DNA of 64,000 bases, from positions 62,001-126,000 of the forward strand of contig NZ_BCYP01000020.1 in assembly GCF_001598255.1 (NCBI RefSeq), read 5' to 3'. This DNA is from Mitsuaria chitosanitabida ATCC BAA-476 = NBRC 102408 (GTDB lineage: Bacteria; Pseudomonadota; Gammaproteobacteria; Burkholderiales; Burkholderiaceae_C). The notes below the pieces were generated by a model that was not told the DNA's origin, did not search any database, and worked only from the letters and a program-made list of their open reading frames with translations. Below, piece after piece: positions 50,701 to 59,561 of the stretch; the first letter of the stretch is position 1; each line of letters starts with the position of its first letter. The translations under genes and the position numbers were made by a program.

Positions 50701-52305
50701 TCAGGACGAGGTTTGTGTGGCGACGGTGAAGTCCTCGAACTCGAGCCGCACCCGCAGCCCGGGCTCGGCCGGCGCGAAGCTCAGCCGGCCCCGATGCAGG
50801 CCCGCGATCTGGCGGGTGATCGCCAGCCCCAGACCCGAGCCCTTGCGCAGGCTGCCGGGCCGCGCCGTCGAGAAGAAGCGCTGACCCAGCTGGGCCCAGG
50901 CCGCCGCGGGCACGCCGGGTCCGTGGTCGCGGAGCTCGAAGAAGGCGCGCGGCCGAGTCGGCGCGCTGCGGCCCGGTGGCCGGGACTCGTCGGCACCGCC
51001 GCCGCCGAGGTGGCCCGGGTGGGCGGCGACCGCGCCGTCGCCGCTCCCGTCGTCGACACCGACCGCGAGCTCCAGCACCGAATCGGCCGGCGCGAAGTCC
51101 ACGGCGTTGGTCAGCAGGTTGCTGATCGCCAGCGCGAGCAGTTCGGCATCGGCCTGCAGCCGTACCGGCTCGCGACGTCCCCAGCGCACGGTCAGCCGCT
51201 GCTGATGCAGCCGCGCGGCCAGCGGCGACAGGGCCTCGTCCACGGCCGCGTCCAGCGACACCTGCCGCGGATGCTCCGGCCCGCGTCGCAATTCCAGCGT
51301 CGAGAGCGCGAGCAGCCGCTCGACCATCTCGGTCATGCGCTCGCTCTGCGAGACGACCTGCGCGGCGAAGCGCTGGCGGTCCGCCTCGGGCAGCTCGTCC
51401 TGCAGCAGCTCACCGGCCCCGCGCAGCGCGGCCAGCGGACTCTTGAGCTCATGCGTCAGCGCGCGGGCGACGTGCTCCAGATGCTCCCGCCCGTCCAGGC
51501 GTTCCCGCATCGCGTCCATGGCCTGCGCCAGATCGCCGAGCTCGCCCGGCACCCGGGGCGGCGTGCGGCGCTCGCCGAGCTGCACTTCCTGCGCGTAGCG
51601 GCGCAGCCGCCGCACGGTCGTCACCATCCACAGCGTCACCGCGACGCCGACGGCCAGCGAGACCGCCAGCAGCGACAGGCCCGCGATCCAGATGCGGCGC
51701 TCGGCACGGTAGATGATCTGCTGCACGGCGGCGGCCGGCTTGGCGACGGTCACGACGCCGATCGTGCGGCCGTCCATCCGCACCGGCGCGGCCACGTACA
51801 TCACCGGGCTGCCCTTGGCATCGCTGCCGTTGCCCAGGTCGCCCGCATTGCCGTAAGGCGTCAGCCGGCGCGGCACCTCGGGCGAGGAGCGCGCGCCGTA
51901 CTCGCCGCGCAGCGTCCGCGCCACGTCGTTCCATGCCGAATAGTCCTGGCCGACCGCCGGCTCCGGCCCGGTGTCCAGGACCACCCGGCCGGCGGCGTCG
52001 GTGACATAGATGCGGAAGTCCAGCGAGCGCTTGCGCGCGCTGAGGATGCGGGCGTCGACCGGGCGCTCGGCGTAGTCGCGCACCCGCTGCGCGAAGCGGG
52101 TGCCGGTCAGGTCGCCGCCGGGCGGCATCGCGGCCAGTTCGTCGCGCGCCAGCTCGGCCACCAGGTTGGCCGTGTCGACCATCATGTCCTCCATCACCTC
52201 GCGCACGCTGGGCTTGAACTCCCCCAGCACGACGCGCAGCAGAATGAAGGCGCTCAGTCCCGCGACCAGGAAGAAGCCCAGGAACAGACGCAGGCCGAGG
52301 CGCAT
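50701..52305 (-). CDS. creC: Sensor histidine kinase CreC
   Basis: The 534-residue kinase has TM1 (about 5-25), a periplasmic sensor (IYVTDAAGRVVLDTGPE), TM2 (about 205-230), a HAMP-like linker and a phosphoacceptor His285 in THELKSPLAALRG. An N box (ISNLLTNAVDFA) and a G box (GSGLGLAITRQIAG) are present. An Asp/Gly-rich loop in the ATP-binding part is longer than in E. coli CreC. It starts 4 bases after creB's stop, so they are coupled. It should phosphorylate CreB in response to envelope or metabolic stress. Confidence 0.93.
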   Translation of the reverse strand: MRLGLRLFLGFFLVAGLSAFILLRVVLGEFKPSVREVMEDMMVDTANLVAELARDELAAMPPGGDLTGTRFAQRVRDYAERPVDARILSARKRSLDFRIYVTDAAGRVVLDTGPEPAVGQDYSAWNDVARTLRGEYGARSSPEVPRRLTPYGNAGDLGNGSDAKGSPVMYVAAPVRMDGRTIGVVTVAKPAAAVQQIIYRAERRIWIAGLSLLAVSLAVGVAVTLWMVTTVRRLRRYAQEVQLGERRTPPRVPGELGDLAQAMDAMRERLDGREHLEHVARALTHELKSPLAALRGAGELLQDELPEADRQRFAAQVVSQSERMTEMVERLLALSTLELRRGPEHPRQVSLDAAVDEALSPLAARLHQQRLTVRWGRREPVRLQADAELLALAISNLLTNAVDFAPADSVLELAVGVDDGSGDGAVAAHPGHLGGGGADESRPPGRSAPTRPRAFFELRDHGPGVPAAAWAQLGQRFFSTARPGSLRKGSGLGLAITRQIAGLHRGRLSFAPAEPGLRVRLEFEDFTVATQTSS

Positions 52306-52309
52306 CCGC

Positions 52310-53014
52310 TCACTCCAGCGAGTAGCCCATGCCGCGGTGCGTGCGGATGGGGTCGAGCTCGGGCCGCACCTGGCGCAGCTTGGCGCGCAGCGTCTTCACG
52401 TGGGTGTCGACGGTGCGGTCGCTGCTGTCGGCGTCCTGGCCCCAGACCGCGTCCAGCAGGCTGTCGCGTGTGTGGATGCGACTGGGGGCGGCCAGCAGCC
52501 GGAGCAGCAGGCCGAGCTCACGCCGGGTCAGCGGCAGCAGCTCGCCGTGGAAGCGCACGCGGGAGCCGTCGGCCTCGACGACAAACCCGGGGACCCGCTC
52601 GACGGGCGCCTCGGCCGGCACCTGGGCGCGACGCAGCAGCGCGCGCACGCGGGCCACCAGCTCCCGATTGCTGAAGGGTTTGGCGAGGTAGTCGTCGGCG
52701 CCCAGTTCCAGGCCGAGCACCTTGTCCAGCTCCTCGCCCCGGGCGCTGAGCATCAACACCGGCAGGCGGGCAAGCGGTCCCTGCCGCAGTTCCCGGCAGA
52801 GGTCCAGACCGCTGCCGTCGGGCAGGCCGATGTCGAGGATGGCCAGATCGACCTCGCCAGCGGCCAGCACGGCGCGGGCCTCGTGCAACCAGCCGCGGCA
52901 GTCGACGCGGAAGCCCTCGCGCTCCAGCAGGAAGCGCACGGTCTGGGCAATGGCGGGGTCATCCTCTAGAAGAAGGAGACGCGCGGGGGAGCTGGGGGGG
53001 CGGTCGGGGGTCAT
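52310..53014 (-). CDS. creB: Response regulator CreB (OmpR/PhoB family)
   Basis: The 234-residue regulator has a receiver domain (phospho-acceptor Asp61 in LAILDIGLPDG, Lys112 in YLAKPF) and a winged-helix output domain (LTRRELGLLLRLLA; DRTVDTHVKTLRAKLR). It is followed by creC and creD, the E. coli gene order; creA is not found. No cre-tag (TTCAC-N6-TTCAC) was seen by eye upstream of creB or creD, so the regulated genes may be elsewhere. The start MTPDRPP is the first Met before the receiver. Confidence 0.92.
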   Translation of the reverse strand: MTPDRPPSSPARLLLLEDDPAIAQTVRFLLEREGFRVDCRGWLHEARAVLAAGEVDLAILDIGLPDGSGLDLCRELRQGPLARLPVLMLSARGEELDKVLGLELGADDYLAKPFSNRELVARVRALLRRAQVPAEAPVERVPGFVVEADGSRVRFHGELLPLTRRELGLLLRLLAAPSRIHTRDSLLDAVWGQDADSSDRTVDTHVKTLRAKLRQVRPELDPIRTHRGMGYSLE

Positions 53015-53449
53015 CGGTGTGAACTCGGGAAGGCCGGCGATCGGACGGGTCCGGGCGGCGATTCTTCCAGCTGTCCCTCGCTTTGGCGGCAAAAACGTCT
53101 GGCCATCGGGAGACGCCGGGCCGGACGCCTCCAGGCTTCGCGGGGCCCCGAAACGGGCGACGATCGCCATTTGAGGGGAGCGAGGCGTGGTCCAGGCGGG
53201 ATCCGGGTGGGCGAATGGCGGCGATCTCCCCAGGACGCGTCCTTCGGCGACGAGCGCCCGGCGGGTGTCCCTCTCTAGGGGGAAATGCTTGCGGGAAGGC
53301 CCCGATAGTGGAAAACACCGACGGCTGGCGGGAGGGAGTCGGGCGCCGGATTTGCCATATTTAGACGTGGGAGGCGCAATTGTTGAAGGTCTCTTACACT
53401 GCTCGGGGTTTGTGCGCAGAAGCTGAAAAACAACAGCCGGCTTGACGCG
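53015..53449. other. Intergenic region upstream of creB and the RRM gene
   Basis: About 430 bases upstream of creB hold short open frames that are Arg/Pro-rich and lack ribosome-binding sites. I see no gene or hairpin of note before the RRM promoter. Confidence 0.45.
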
Positions 53450-53479
53450 TTGCGAACCGCCAATCCTGTCACACATAAT
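53450..53479 (+). promoter_or_regulatory. Candidate promoter of the RRM gene
   Basis: TTGCGA (53450-53455) and CATAAT (53474-53479) are separated by 18 bases. A start near 53486 would give a leader of about 84 bases, as is usual for cold-regulated RNA-binding proteins. Confidence 0.4.
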
Positions 53480-53569
53480 CGGATCGCCTGAATGCAGCGC
53501 CTTCGTATGAGTGGTTCACGACGGGTTGAAGCAGCACATTGGGTTATTTGGTATTGAAAGGGCTTCCCC

Positions 53570-54064
53570 ATGGGAAACAAGTTATACGTGGGCAACCTCG
53601 CTTACAGCGTGCGCGATGAGTCGCTCCAGGAGGCATTCGGCCAGTTCGGTTCCGTCACCTCCGCCAAGGTCATGATGGACCGTGAGACCGGTCGTTCCAA
53701 GGGCTTCGGCTTCGTGGAAATGGCCACCGACGAAGAAGCTCAGGCCGCGATCAACGGCATGAACGGCCAGGCCCTCGAAGGCCGCGCCATCGTCGTGAAC
53801 GTCGCCCGTCCTCGTGAAGAGCGTCCGGGTGGCTTCGGTGGCGGCGGCAGCCGCGGCGGCTTCGGCGGCGGCGGCGGTAGCCGTGGCGGCTACGGCGGCG
53901 GCGGTGGTGGCGGCGGCTACGGTGGCGGCGGCGGCGGCGGTTACGGTGGTGGCGGCGGCGGTGGCCGCGGCGGCTACGGTGGCGGCGGCGGCAGCCGTGG
54001 CGGCTACGGCGGCGGCAGCAGCGGTGGTGGCGGCTACGGCGGCGGTGGCCGCGGTGGCTACTGA
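53570..54064 (+). CDS. Glycine-rich RRM RNA-binding protein
   Basis: The 164-residue protein is a single RNA-recognition motif (about 3-80) with RNP2 LYVGNL (5-10) and RNP1 KGFGFVEM (44-51), followed by a Gly-rich tail (about 86-164) built from GGGG, RGGYGG and SRGG blocks. The layout resembles cold-induced cyanobacterial and betaproteobacterial Rbp proteins, thought to act as RNA chaperones. AAAGGG precedes the ATG. The tail is coded by GGC-rich, highly repetitive DNA prone to length change. A strong terminator follows. Confidence 0.94.
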   Translation: MGNKLYVGNLAYSVRDESLQEAFGQFGSVTSAKVMMDRETGRSKGFGFVEMATDEEAQAAINGMNGQALEGRAIVVNVARPREERPGGFGGGGSRGGFGGGGGSRGGYGGGGGGGGYGGGGGGGYGGGGGGGRGGYGGGGGSRGGYGGGSSGGGGYGGGGRGGY

Positions 54065-54093
54065 TCCACGCCGGGCTAGATCCCGCACATGAC

Positions 54094-54120
54094 AAGGGCG
54101 CTCCTAGGAGCGCCCTTTCT
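54094..54120 (+). terminator. Intrinsic terminator of the RRM gene
   Basis: AAGGGCGCTCC-TA-GGAGCGCCCTT forms an 11-bp perfect stem followed by TCTC. It lies 30 bases beyond the stop. The other strand (AAGGGCG preceded by CATGTCA) gives no T run for the convergent SDR gene. Confidence 0.85.
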
Positions 54121-54202
54121 CATTGGTGCCTCGACTGAACGGAGAAGCCCGATGGCATCGGCGCCATCGCCTCCACGCCTCCCGCAGGGGGCGCGAATGG
54201 GG

Positions 54203-54979
54203 TCAGGTCTCGCCCTGGCGATGCTTGCGCGGCCGGCCCGCGAGCAGCCGGTCGAAGACGGCCCCCGGCAGCAGGCGCATGGCCCGCGCCACGACCCCCA
54301 TCTGCCACGGGATGAAGCGCACCCGCGCGCCCGCCTCGATCGCCTCGTAGGCCTTGCGCGCGAAGTCCTCGGGCTGCATCAGGAAGGGCATGCCGTAGCG
54401 GTTCTCGCGCGTCAGCGGCGTGTCCACATAGCCCGGCGCGATGGTCACGACTTTCACCCCGTCGGGCCGGCATTCGCCGCGCAGGCTCTCGCAGTAGCTG
54501 AACACCGCCGCCTTGCTGGAGCAGTACGCCCCATGCCCCGGCAGCCCGCGGATGCCCGCGACGCTGGCGATGCCCACCAGCGTGCCTGAGCGCCGCTCCC
54601 GCATCGCCGCGACGAAGGGGTGGAAGGTGGCCGCCAGCCCCACGTTGTTGGTGGCGTAGATGCGCTGCATCACGGCCAGGTCCTCGTAGATCGCCGTGTC
54701 CATGCCGATGCTGATGCCGGCGTTGGCGATGACGACATCCGGCAGCCCTTGCTCGGCGATGCAGCGACGACCGACGTCGACGATCTCGTCGACGTTGCTG
54801 ACGTCGGCCCGATAGACGCGCCAGCGCGCGGACTCCAGCTGCTGGGACTGGGCCCAGGCGGTCAGGTCGTCGACGCGGCGCGCGACCAGGGCCAGGGACC
54901 AGCCCTCGCGGTAGTAGCGCAACGCGAGCGCCTGCCCGATGCCGCTGGAGGCACCGGTGATGTAGACGAGTCGGTTCAT
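54203..54979 (-). CDS. SDR-family oxidoreductase
   Basis: The 258-residue classical SDR has the cofactor motif TGASSGIG (9-16), NAG (ANAGISIG), the catalytic Ser (GIASVAG) and a complete YxxxK (GAYCSSKAAVF). Its substrate is unknown. The ATG overlaps the lptC stop by 4 bases (ATGA), so it is the last gene of the kdsD-kdsC-lptC operon. In other Burkholderiales lptA and lptB occupy this position. Confidence 0.92.
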   Translation of the reverse strand: MNRLVYITGASSGIGQALALRYYREGWSLALVARRVDDLTAWAQSQQLESARWRVYRADVSNVDEIVDVGRRCIAEQGLPDVVIANAGISIGMDTAIYEDLAVMQRIYATNNVGLAATFHPFVAAMRERRSGTLVGIASVAGIRGLPGHGAYCSSKAAVFSYCESLRGECRPDGVKVVTIAPGYVDTPLTRENRYGMPFLMQPEDFARKAYEAIEAGARVRFIPWQMGVVARAMRLLPGAVFDRLLAGRPRKHRQGET

Positions 54980-55695
54980 CGTTGGCGGGCGGCCGGCGCG
55001 GAAGCCGCGGGCGTGGCGGCCTTCGCGGCCGCGCCCGTCGACACCGCCCCGGGACGCGTGCTGAAGGTGGCACGACCGCCGCCACTGAAGCGCAGCTGGC
55101 CGGTCAGGTGGTTGTAGTCGAAGCTCTTGACCTGCATGTCCGCGCCCATGCCCAGCACACGGGCCGGCAGGTGCGATCGCATGATCTGCTGCTGCGGGAA
55201 GGCCGCCAGGAACTCGCCGTAGAGCTCCAGATCGGGCCGCTCGTTCGGATCGCCGCCGGGATAGCGCTTGACCTTCACCTCGCCGAGCAACTGCACCTCG
55301 CTGCCGTCGCCGTTGGACAGGCCGCGCTGCGCGTCGGCGACCAGCAGCTCGCCCTGCTTACCGTAGGCGCGCAGCTGAGGCGCGTCGATCTCCAGCGTGT
55401 CGTTGTCCGGGTAGTGACGCATCTCCTTGCCGATCACGCGACCCAGCAGGCGGCCGTCGCTGCTGAAGCGCTCGACCTCGAAATCGTTCATCCGGTAGTC
55501 GGGCTCGTGACGCGGCGCGGCGCGCTCGCGCGGGGCCTCCAGCTGTGGCGTGTTCTTGATGAGCCACCAGGTGAAGCCCGCCAGCAGCGCCATCAGCAGC
55601 AGCGGCACGTAGCTGGCCAGCAGCGACTGCAGCCGCCACATCAGCGGCTGGGCGCGGCGCCGGGGACCGGTCGGCGGCGGAGCGAGGGTCGCCAT
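54976..55695 (-). CDS. lptC: LPS export ABC transporter periplasmic protein LptC
   Basis: LptC is the single-pass component of the LPS transport bridge and hands LPS from the LptBFG pump to LptA. The 239-residue protein has a cytoplasmic start, one TM helix (about 20-45, SLLASYVPLLLMALLAGFTWWLI), and a beta-jellyroll with DYRMNDFEVERFSSDGRL typical of the family. It ends in a Pro/Ala-rich tail. It shares one base with the kdsC stop and overlaps the SDR start. Confidence 0.93.
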   Translation of the reverse strand: MATLAPPPTGPRRRAQPLMWRLQSLLASYVPLLLMALLAGFTWWLIKNTPQLEAPRERAAPRHEPDYRMNDFEVERFSSDGRLLGRVIGKEMRHYPDNDTLEIDAPQLRAYGKQGELLVADAQRGLSNGDGSEVQLLGEVKVKRYPGGDPNERPDLELYGEFLAAFPQQQIMRSHLPARVLGMGADMQVKSFDYNHLTGQLRFSGGGRATFSTRPGAVSTGAAAKAATPAASAPAARQR

Positions 55696-56324
55696 CAGGC
55701 GGCGCCCCCGTCGAGCGTGACCAGGTGGCCGTGCAGCAGCGCGGCGTACTTGCCCGAGGCCATCAGCATCAGGTCGCAGAACTCGCGCGCGGCGCCGTGG
55801 CCGCCGGCGGCCTCGGTGACGTGGTGCGCGACGGCCTTGACTTCGGCGTGGGCCTGCGCCGGGGCGCAGGCGAAGCCCGCGCGCACCATCAGCGGCAGAT
55901 CGGGCCAGTCGTCGCCGATGGCGGCGACCTCGGGCCAGTCCACGCCCAGTTCCGCGAGCAGCGGCAGCGCGGCGGCCAGCTTGTCCTTGGCGCCGTAGAC
56001 CGCGTGCTTCAGGCCGAGGTCGGCGACACGGCGGCGCACCGCCGGCGAGTCACGCCCGGTGATCACGATGGGCACGATGCCGCCTTGCGCCAACAGCTTC
56101 AGGCCGTGGCCGTCGAGCGTGGCGAAGGCCTTGAACTCCTCGCCGCGCTCGCTCAGGTAGATGCGGCCGTCGGTGAGCACACCGTCGACGTCGAAGATCG
56201 CGGCCTTCAGACCCAGCGCGGGCCCCTGCGCCTTGAGCAGCAACTCGGGCGGAAAGCGCAGCGCGGGTTGGAGCTCGTTCAGCGCCATGCGCGGAGCGCC
56301 CGTGGGAAGCGTGGGAGCCGTCAT
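55695..56324 (-). CDS. kdsC: 3-deoxy-D-manno-octulosonate 8-phosphate phosphatase KdsC
   Basis: This HAD-family enzyme dephosphorylates KDO-8-P to KDO for lipid A-core synthesis. The 209-residue protein has the HAD motif AAIFDVDGVLTDG (nucleophile Asp45, Asp47) and GDDWPDLPLM. Ile-Thr-Gly-Arg (VITGRDS) is motif II. A short N-terminal extension precedes the core; the start could be the later Met at MALNELQ. Start overlaps the kdsD stop by one base, so the two KDO enzymes are translationally coupled. Confidence 0.94.
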   Translation of the reverse strand: MTAPTLPTGAPRMALNELQPALRFPPELLLKAQGPALGLKAAIFDVDGVLTDGRIYLSERGEEFKAFATLDGHGLKLLAQGGIVPIVITGRDSPAVRRRVADLGLKHAVYGAKDKLAAALPLLAELGVDWPEVAAIGDDWPDLPLMVRAGFACAPAQAHAEVKAVAHHVTEAAGGHGAAREFCDLMLMASGKYAALLHGHLVTLDGGAA

Positions 56325-57313
56325 CAGATCACCTTCGCGCGCATCAGGTCGTTGATGCTGATCGCGCCCAGCAGGCGCTGCTCGGCGTCGACGGCCAGGA
56401 CCAGCGTGATCCGCGCGGATTCCATCAGGTCGGCCGCGTCGACGGCCAACGCGTCGGCGGAGACGGTACGCGGCTTCGGATGCATCACCTGGCCCGCGGT
56501 CAGGCCGCGCAGGTCGGTGCCGCGCTCGATCAGGCGGCGCAGGTCGCCGTCGGTGAAGATGCCGGCGACCTTGCCGTCCGCGTCCGTCAGCACCGCGCAG
56601 CCCAGGCCCTTGTCGGACATCACCCGCATCATGTCCAGCAGGGGCAGCTCGGCCGTCACGCGCGGCAGCGCGTCGCCGGCGCGCATCAGGTCGCGCACGT
56701 GGGTGAGCAGCTTGCGACCCAGCGAGCCGCCCGGGTGCGAGCGGGCGAAGTCCTCGGCGCGGAAGCCGCGCGCGTCCAGCAGCGCCACGGCCAGCGCGTC
56801 GCCCAGCGCGATCTGCGCGGTGGTGCTGGCGGTCGGAGCGAGGTTCAGCGGGCAGGCCTCCTGCTCCACGCGGGAATCGAGCACGAAGTCCGCATGGCGC
56901 GCCAGCGAGGAGCTGGCGCCGCCGGTCATGCCGACCAGCTTCACGCCCAGGCGCTTGAGCACCGGGATCACGGCGTTGAGCTCGTCGCTCTCGCCGGAGT
57001 TGGACAGCGCCAGGACGATGTCCTGCGGCGTGACCATGCCCAGGTCGCCATGGCTGGCCTCGCCGGGATGGACGAAGAACGCGGGGGTGCCGGTGGACGC
57101 GAGCGTCGCGGCGATCTTGCGACCCACATGGCCGCTCTTGCCCATGCCCATCACGACCACGCGGCCGTCGCAGGACAGGATCAGCCGCACGACCTGCTCG
57201 AAGGATTCGCCCAGGCGGGGAATCAGCGCGAGCAACGCGTCCGACTCGACCTGCAGGGCCTGGCGCGCGACGTCGAGCGCGCGGGAATGGGTGAGGGCGG
57301 CGTGGGTCGTCAT
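56324..57313 (-). CDS. kdsD: D-arabinose-5-phosphate isomerase KdsD (KpsF/GutQ family)
   Basis: This isomerase converts ribulose-5-P to arabinose-5-P, the first step to KDO. The 329-residue protein has a SIS domain (about 35-165; VVMGMGKSGHVGRKIAATLASTGTPAFFVHP, NSGESDEL) and two CBS domains (about 205-325). A GGSLGRKLL motif links them. It is the first gene of the kdsD-kdsC-lptC-SDR operon. The start is the ATG at 57313. Confidence 0.95.
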   Translation of the reverse strand: MTTHAALTHSRALDVARQALQVESDALLALIPRLGESFEQVVRLILSCDGRVVVMGMGKSGHVGRKIAATLASTGTPAFFVHPGEASHGDLGMVTPQDIVLALSNSGESDELNAVIPVLKRLGVKLVGMTGGASSSLARHADFVLDSRVEQEACPLNLAPTASTTAQIALGDALAVALLDARGFRAEDFARSHPGGSLGRKLLTHVRDLMRAGDALPRVTAELPLLDMMRVMSDKGLGCAVLTDADGKVAGIFTDGDLRRLIERGTDLRGLTAGQVMHPKPRTVSADALAVDAADLMESARITLVLAVDAEQRLLGAISINDLMRAKVI

Positions 57314-57375
57314 ACAGGGCGAAAGTGTAGCCGCCCCCTCCGAAGCGCACCGGCGCCGAGCCGGGACCGCCGGGC

Positions 57376-58683
57376 TCAGTCCGGCGCCGGTCCGAGGCGC
57401 ATCGCGACGACGAATCCCTCGGTCGCCGCGGGCAGCCGCAGGTCGCCGCCGTGGGCCCGCGCGACCAGGTCCGCCATCATGAGTCCCAGGCCCATGCGAC
57501 CCTCGTACTGCTGGCGCTCGAGCGCGTCGTTCAGGTCCACGCGCTGCCAGTCCGGCACGCCCTCGCCGTTGTCGGCGATCTCCAGCACCGCGCCGCCGCC
57601 GGGCAGCGCATGGCAGCGCAGCACCAGCCGCGTCGCGCGATGCCGCCAGGCGTTGTCCAGCAGGTTGATCAGCGCCGCCGCCAGAAGGTCCGGATCGGCA
57701 TCGACCCAGGCTTCCTCGGGCATGTCCAGCGCCAGCCCGTCGGGCAGCGGCAGCATCGACAGCAGCTCGATCAGGTCCAGCCGCTGCCAGCGCAGGCTCA
57801 TGCCGGTGCGGAACAGCGTCAGCAGGGCCGTCACGACGCGCCGCAACCGGTCGGCGGCCTCGCGGGTGCGCTGCAGCCGGCCGCGCGCCTCGGGCGGCGC
57901 CTCGCGCAGCGCCATCGCCAGTTGCGCGTCCATGCCGGCCAGCGGCGTGCGCAGCGCATGCGCGGCATGGGCGCTGAAGGCGCGCTCGTTGGCCACGCGC
58001 TGCGCCAGGCGCTGGCCCAGGTCCAGCACCGCGGCGCGGATCTCGACCAGCTCGCGGCGCTGCTGCTCGGGCAGCAGCTGCCGGCTGTCGAGCGGGTCGT
58101 ACTGGGCCAGGGCCACGGTGAGCTGATCCAGCGGCTCGAGCTCCTGCCGCGCGCGGCGGTTCAGCCAGACCATGCACAGCCCGCCGACCAGCAGCGCCGA
58201 GAAGGCGCTCGCCAGACCGACACGGGTGCGGACCTCCTTCCGCTCGGCGCTGGTCTGCGCCACCATCAGCCAGCCGGGGCCGGCCGCCGTCGGCAGCGGC
58301 CGGACGTGGACGCGCCAGTCGTCGCCGTCGGTACCGTCGTCCGCCCAGTCGCTGAAGCCGGGCGGCAGCTTCCAGGCCTTGACCGGCGCCAGCGGCGAGC
58401 GGTGCAGCAGCGTGCCGTCGGGCCCCACCAGCTGCCACGCGAAATGGGTGCTGAGGTCGTCCCCGTCAGCCACTTCGGCCGGCATCGGCGCCTGCTGGCG
58501 CAGCAGTTGGCCCAGCACCTGGGAGGACGCCTGCAGCGTCTCGTCGAGCAGTTCATCGACCTCCTCCTGCACCACCAGCCAGACGCACAGTCCGGCCAGC
58601 AGAGCCCAGAAGACCGAGATCAGCAGCAGCTGACGCGCCAGCCGGCCGGCGATCGACGGGCGGCGCGGCGGCGCGGCGCTCAA
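57376..58683 (-). CDS. Sensor histidine kinase (PmrB/QseC-like)
   Basis: The 435-residue kinase has TM1 (about 20-38), a periplasmic sensor, TM2 (about 155-175), and phosphoacceptor His242 in FSAHAAHALRTPL, with an N box (ALINLLDNAWRH) and a degenerate G box (GMGLGLMMADLV). The TTG start at 58683 overlaps the regulator's stop (TTGA) and has GGAGG four bases before it, so it is preferred to upstream in-frame Met codons, which lie inside the regulator gene. It is the partner of the adjacent response regulator. Confidence 0.88.
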   Translation of the reverse strand: MSAAPPRRPSIAGRLARQLLLISVFWALLAGLCVWLVVQEEVDELLDETLQASSQVLGQLLRQQAPMPAEVADGDDLSTHFAWQLVGPDGTLLHRSPLAPVKAWKLPPGFSDWADDGTDGDDWRVHVRPLPTAAGPGWLMVAQTSAERKEVRTRVGLASAFSALLVGGLCMVWLNRRARQELEPLDQLTVALAQYDPLDSRQLLPEQQRRELVEIRAAVLDLGQRLAQRVANERAFSAHAAHALRTPLAGMDAQLAMALREAPPEARGRLQRTREAADRLRRVVTALLTLFRTGMSLRWQRLDLIELLSMLPLPDGLALDMPEEAWVDADPDLLAAALINLLDNAWRHRATRLVLRCHALPGGGAVLEIADNGEGVPDWQRVDLNDALERQQYEGRMGLGLMMADLVARAHGGDLRLPAATEGFVVAMRLGPAPD

Positions 58684-59342
58684 GCCGCCTCCGCGCCGAG
58701 CCGGTAGCCCAGACCGCGGACGGTCTCGATCAGCTCGCGGCCGAGCTTGCGGCGCAGGCTGGACACGTGGACCTCCAGGGCGTTGCTCTGCACCTCGGCG
58801 TCGTCGCCGAGCACCTGCAGCTCCAGCTCCCGCTTCGGATAGAGCCGCCCGGCGCGCTGCGCCAGCGCTTCCAGCACGGCCCATTCGCGCGCGGTCAGCT
58901 CGACGGCCTGGCCCTCGCGCGTGGCGCGTTTGGCGGCGAGGTCCAGCCAGACCTCGCCGTAACGGCGCTGGGAGCTGCTCGCGCCCATGTGGCGGCGGCT
59001 GACGGCGCGCAGGCGGGCCGCGAGCTCCTCGGGGGCGAAGGGCTTGACCAGGTAGTCGTCGGCGCCGCCGTCCAGGCCCTGCAGGCGGTCGGCGAGCAGG
59101 TCGCGGGCGGTGAGCATCAGCGCCGGCGTGGGCACGCCGCGCTGCCGCAGCCCCCGCAGCCAGTCCAGGCCCGAACCGTCCGGCAGTTGCCAATCGACCA
59201 GCAGGGCGTCGAACTCCTCATGCTGCCGGGGCAGCACCTCGGACAGGCGCCGGGCCCAGGTCACGGTGTGCCCCTCCGCGCGCAGGAAATCGCTCAGGCC
59301 CTCGCCGAGCAGTTCGTCGTCTTCCAGCAGCAGCAGTCGCAT
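58680..59342 (-). CDS. Response regulator, OmpR/PhoB family (PmrA/QseB-like)
   Basis: The 220-residue regulator has a receiver domain (Asp50 in LLVDWQLPDG, Lys100 in YLVKPF) and a winged-helix output (LTAREWAVLEALAQ, EVHVSSLRRKLG). It is divergent from a PAP2 phosphatase gene, and the shared upstream region contains four CTTCAG repeats at 11-bp spacing, the spacing that PhoB/PmrA-type dimers recognise. The start MRLLLLEDD is the first Met before the receiver. Confidence 0.92.
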   Translation of the reverse strand: MRLLLLEDDELLGEGLSDFLRAEGHTVTWARRLSEVLPRQHEEFDALLVDWQLPDGSGLDWLRGLRQRGVPTPALMLTARDLLADRLQGLDGGADDYLVKPFAPEELAARLRAVSRRHMGASSSQRRYGEVWLDLAAKRATREGQAVELTAREWAVLEALAQRAGRLYPKRELELQVLGDDAEVQSNALEVHVSSLRRKLGRELIETVRGLGYRLGAEAA

Positions 59343-59498
59343 GGGGGAGATCCGGGTGGGAAATGGGGGATGGGAACGGAAACGGGGGCCCGATCGGGTG
59401 ACGCGGGCCGGCAACACGGGGGAAACGATAGCAGCGGTCCGGGGTCCGGACGAGACACCCGTCCCCGCGGCCGCCCGACCGGCAAGTTCCGCACCCGT

Positions 59499-59537
59499 CT
59501 TCAGCCGGGCTTCAGCTTCACTTCAGGAGACCTTCAG
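59499..59537 (+). promoter_or_regulatory. Four 11-bp-spaced CTTCAG direct repeats (response-regulator box)
   Basis: CTTCAG begins at 59499, 59510, 59521 and 59532, an exact 11-bp period with N5 spacers. The PmrA box is CTTAAT-N5-CTTAAT and the cre-tag has the same period, so this is a likely tandem site for an OmpR-family regulator. It lies between the regulator start (59342) and the PAP2 start (59562). Confidence 0.75.
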
Positions 59538-59561
59538 CCCCGCGGCGCCCACTGCCTCCCC

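Noticed and set aside
49100-53100. cre-tag sites (TTCAC-N6-TTCAC) near creBCD
   Set aside because: Only single TTCAC or GTGAA half-sites were seen; no spaced pair was found by eye.
53820-54064. Possible CRISPR-like or minisatellite array
   Set aside because: The repeats are Gly codons within the RRM gene and have no spacers or constant repeat length.
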